A DNA stretch of 64,000 bases from DRPG01 sp964655065 (lineage in GTDB: Bacteria; Myxococcota_A; UBA796; GCA-2862545), in NCBI GenBank assembly GCA_964655065.1, contig CAZZLC010000030.1, forward strand, positions 1 through 64,000, written 5' to 3'. A program made the translations under genes and the position numbers. The notes beneath the pieces are model-generated. The model saw only the letters and a list, made by a program, of their open reading frames with translations. It was not told the origin of the DNA and ran no database searches. This document shows positions 63,259-64,000 of this stretch, piece by piece; position 1 is the stretch's first letter, and each line of letters starts with the position of its first letter.

Positions 63259-63330
63259 GCGGGTGTAGCTCAGTGGTAGAGCCCCACGTTGCCAACGTGG
63301 CTGTCGTCAGTTCGAATCTGATCACCCGCT
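63259..63330 (+). tRNA. tRNA-Gly (anticodon GCC)
   Basis: The cloverleaf is complete. The 7-bp acceptor is GCGGGTG (63259-63265) with CACCCGC (63323-63329). The D arm is GCTC/GAGC. The anticodon stem CCACG/CGTGG carries loop TTGCCAA with GCC at 63291-63293. The T arm is GTCAG/CTGAT with loop TTCGAAT and one G-T pair. The discriminator is T. No CCA is encoded; CTC follows. The anticodon reads GGC and GGT, the favoured glycine codons in this GC-rich sequence. Confidence 0.96.
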
Positions 63331-63462
63331 CTCTTCCCCCTTCCCTCCCCTCATCGCGCACTATCCACAGCGCACCGACGCCCGAAATCGGCCAAACGGC
63401 TCGAGCGGCGGCGTACACCCCGGAATCCGGGCGCTCGAAACGCGCGTACCGGCTGGAAACAG

Positions 63463-64000
63463 TCAGGTATCGCGAATGTGACGGTCTCGTGCAGCTTCTT
63501 CCCCAGGGTTATCCCCAGGGCCGTGGCGGCCCCTCGGGGGGGCCGCGGCAACGAGTGCTCGAGCCGCTCGAAGACCGTCGAGAGCCGAGGAGATGATGCC
63601 CCCCGCGTAGCCCGCCCCCTCGCCGACGGGCACGAGCCCGGGCAGGCTGACGGATTGGAGGTCCTCGGTCCGCTCGAACCTCACGGGGGAGGTCGTGCGG
63701 GTCTCCGGCGCGATCAGGACCCCGTCGCCGCCCGCGAATCCCGCGAGCTTCTTGTCGAAGTCGCGCAGGGCGTGCTTCATGGGGCCAGTGACGGTGTCGG
63801 GCAGGACCTCGTGCAGGTCCACGGGGGTGATGCCGAGCGGGTAGCTCGAGCGGGGCACCTCGGCGGAGGCCCGTCCGGCGAGGAAGTCCACGACGCGCTG
63901 CGCGGGGGCCGCGTAGGTGCTGCCCCCGAGCGCATAGGCGCGGGCCTCGATGACATCCTGAAAGCGAAACCCCGCCATGGGGTCCGTGTCCTCGAAGGCG
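63463..64000 (-). CDS. FAD-dependent dehydrogenase (COG2509-like), 5' part beyond window
   Basis: The C-terminal part of a FAD/NAD(P)-dependent oxidoreductase runs in from the window edge and stops at 63463. Visible landmarks are GVLIAPETRTTSPVRFERT and the FAD-binding end GLVPVGEGAGYAGGIISSA followed by LDGLRAARAL, as in COG2509 proteins. About 179 codons are seen and the frame stays open to base 64000. An internal Met 7 codons from the edge is not the start. It converges on tRNA-Gly; the 132-bp gap (63331-63462) holds nothing recognisable. Confidence 0.85.
   Translation of the reverse strand, partial: AFEDTDPMAGFRFQDVIEARAYALGGSTYAAPAQRVVDFLAGRASAEVPRSSYPLGITPVDLHEVLPDTVTGPMKHALRDFDKKLAGFAGGDGVLIAPETRTTSPVRFERTEDLQSVSLPGLVPVGEGAGYAGGIISSALDGLRAARALVAAAPPRGRHGPGDNPGEEAARDRHIRDT

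Overview
The window is very GC-rich, densely packed, non-mobile chromosomal sequence from a Gram-negative bacterium. The evidence is many small lipoproteins with cysteine lipoboxes, lipB, nadB, a two-subunit-type glycyl-tRNA synthetase fused into one chain, and frequent 4-nt ATGA/GTGA gene overlaps. The family mix (Hsp70-VWA fusion, FHA plus winged-helix regulator, an Nma111-like double HtrA, retropepsin-TPR protein, TonB-C repeat protein, MoxR/VWA genes) fits a Myxococcota-type lineage (former Deltaproteobacteria). This placement is inference; no marker was searched. No prophage, insertion sequence, CRISPR array or rRNA operon was seen.

Region 1 (1-25 kb): translation and replication core genes come first (rpsU edge, holA, rpsT, lepA, greA). 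greA overlaps a RecG-family protein whose ATPase motifs are all degraded. A chaperone block follows: a GrpE-family protein with a lidless Hsp70, two lipoproteins, and an Hsp70 fused to a von Willebrand A domain. Then come maf with a family 4 uracil-DNA glycosylase, an ABC exporter, an M17 aminopeptidase, a GH113-like/NUDIX/SRPBCC run, a metallophosphoesterase, and a reverse-strand run of TonB-C protein, Nma111-like protease, SixA phosphatase and DUF924 protein.

Region 2 (25-48 kb): a perfect 20-bp palindrome with a LacI-type core sits between the TonB-C gene and a fadN-fadA beta-oxidation pair. A membrane protein, an AIM24 protein and a lipoprotein follow. A reverse-strand block carries fused glyQS, ppdK, a prohibitin-like protein and isocitrate dehydrogenase. 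Next are coaX, a tandem retropepsin-TPR protein, lipB, a TonB-C/AgmX-like protein, recA and comM.

Region 3 (48-64 kb): a dispersed reverse-strand locus contains a MoxR AAA+ ATPase, a DUF5682 (TIKI/TraB-like) protein, a VWA protein, a one-TM protein and two coupled unrecognised proteins. Plus-strand genes interrupt it, including an FHA-winged-helix regulator, a NUDIX hydrolase and an EEP-family phosphodiesterase. nadB directly precedes the MoxR gene and appears to lack a normal start codon. The window closes with two coupled CDP-alcohol phosphatidyltransferases, pyrD, tRNA-Gly(GCC) with a clear promoter, and the 3' part of a FAD-dependent dehydrogenase.

The best candidates for undescribed biology are the motif-dead RecG paralogue, the Hsp70-VWA fusion beside a GrpE/Hsp70 pair, and the split MoxR-DUF5682-VWA locus.
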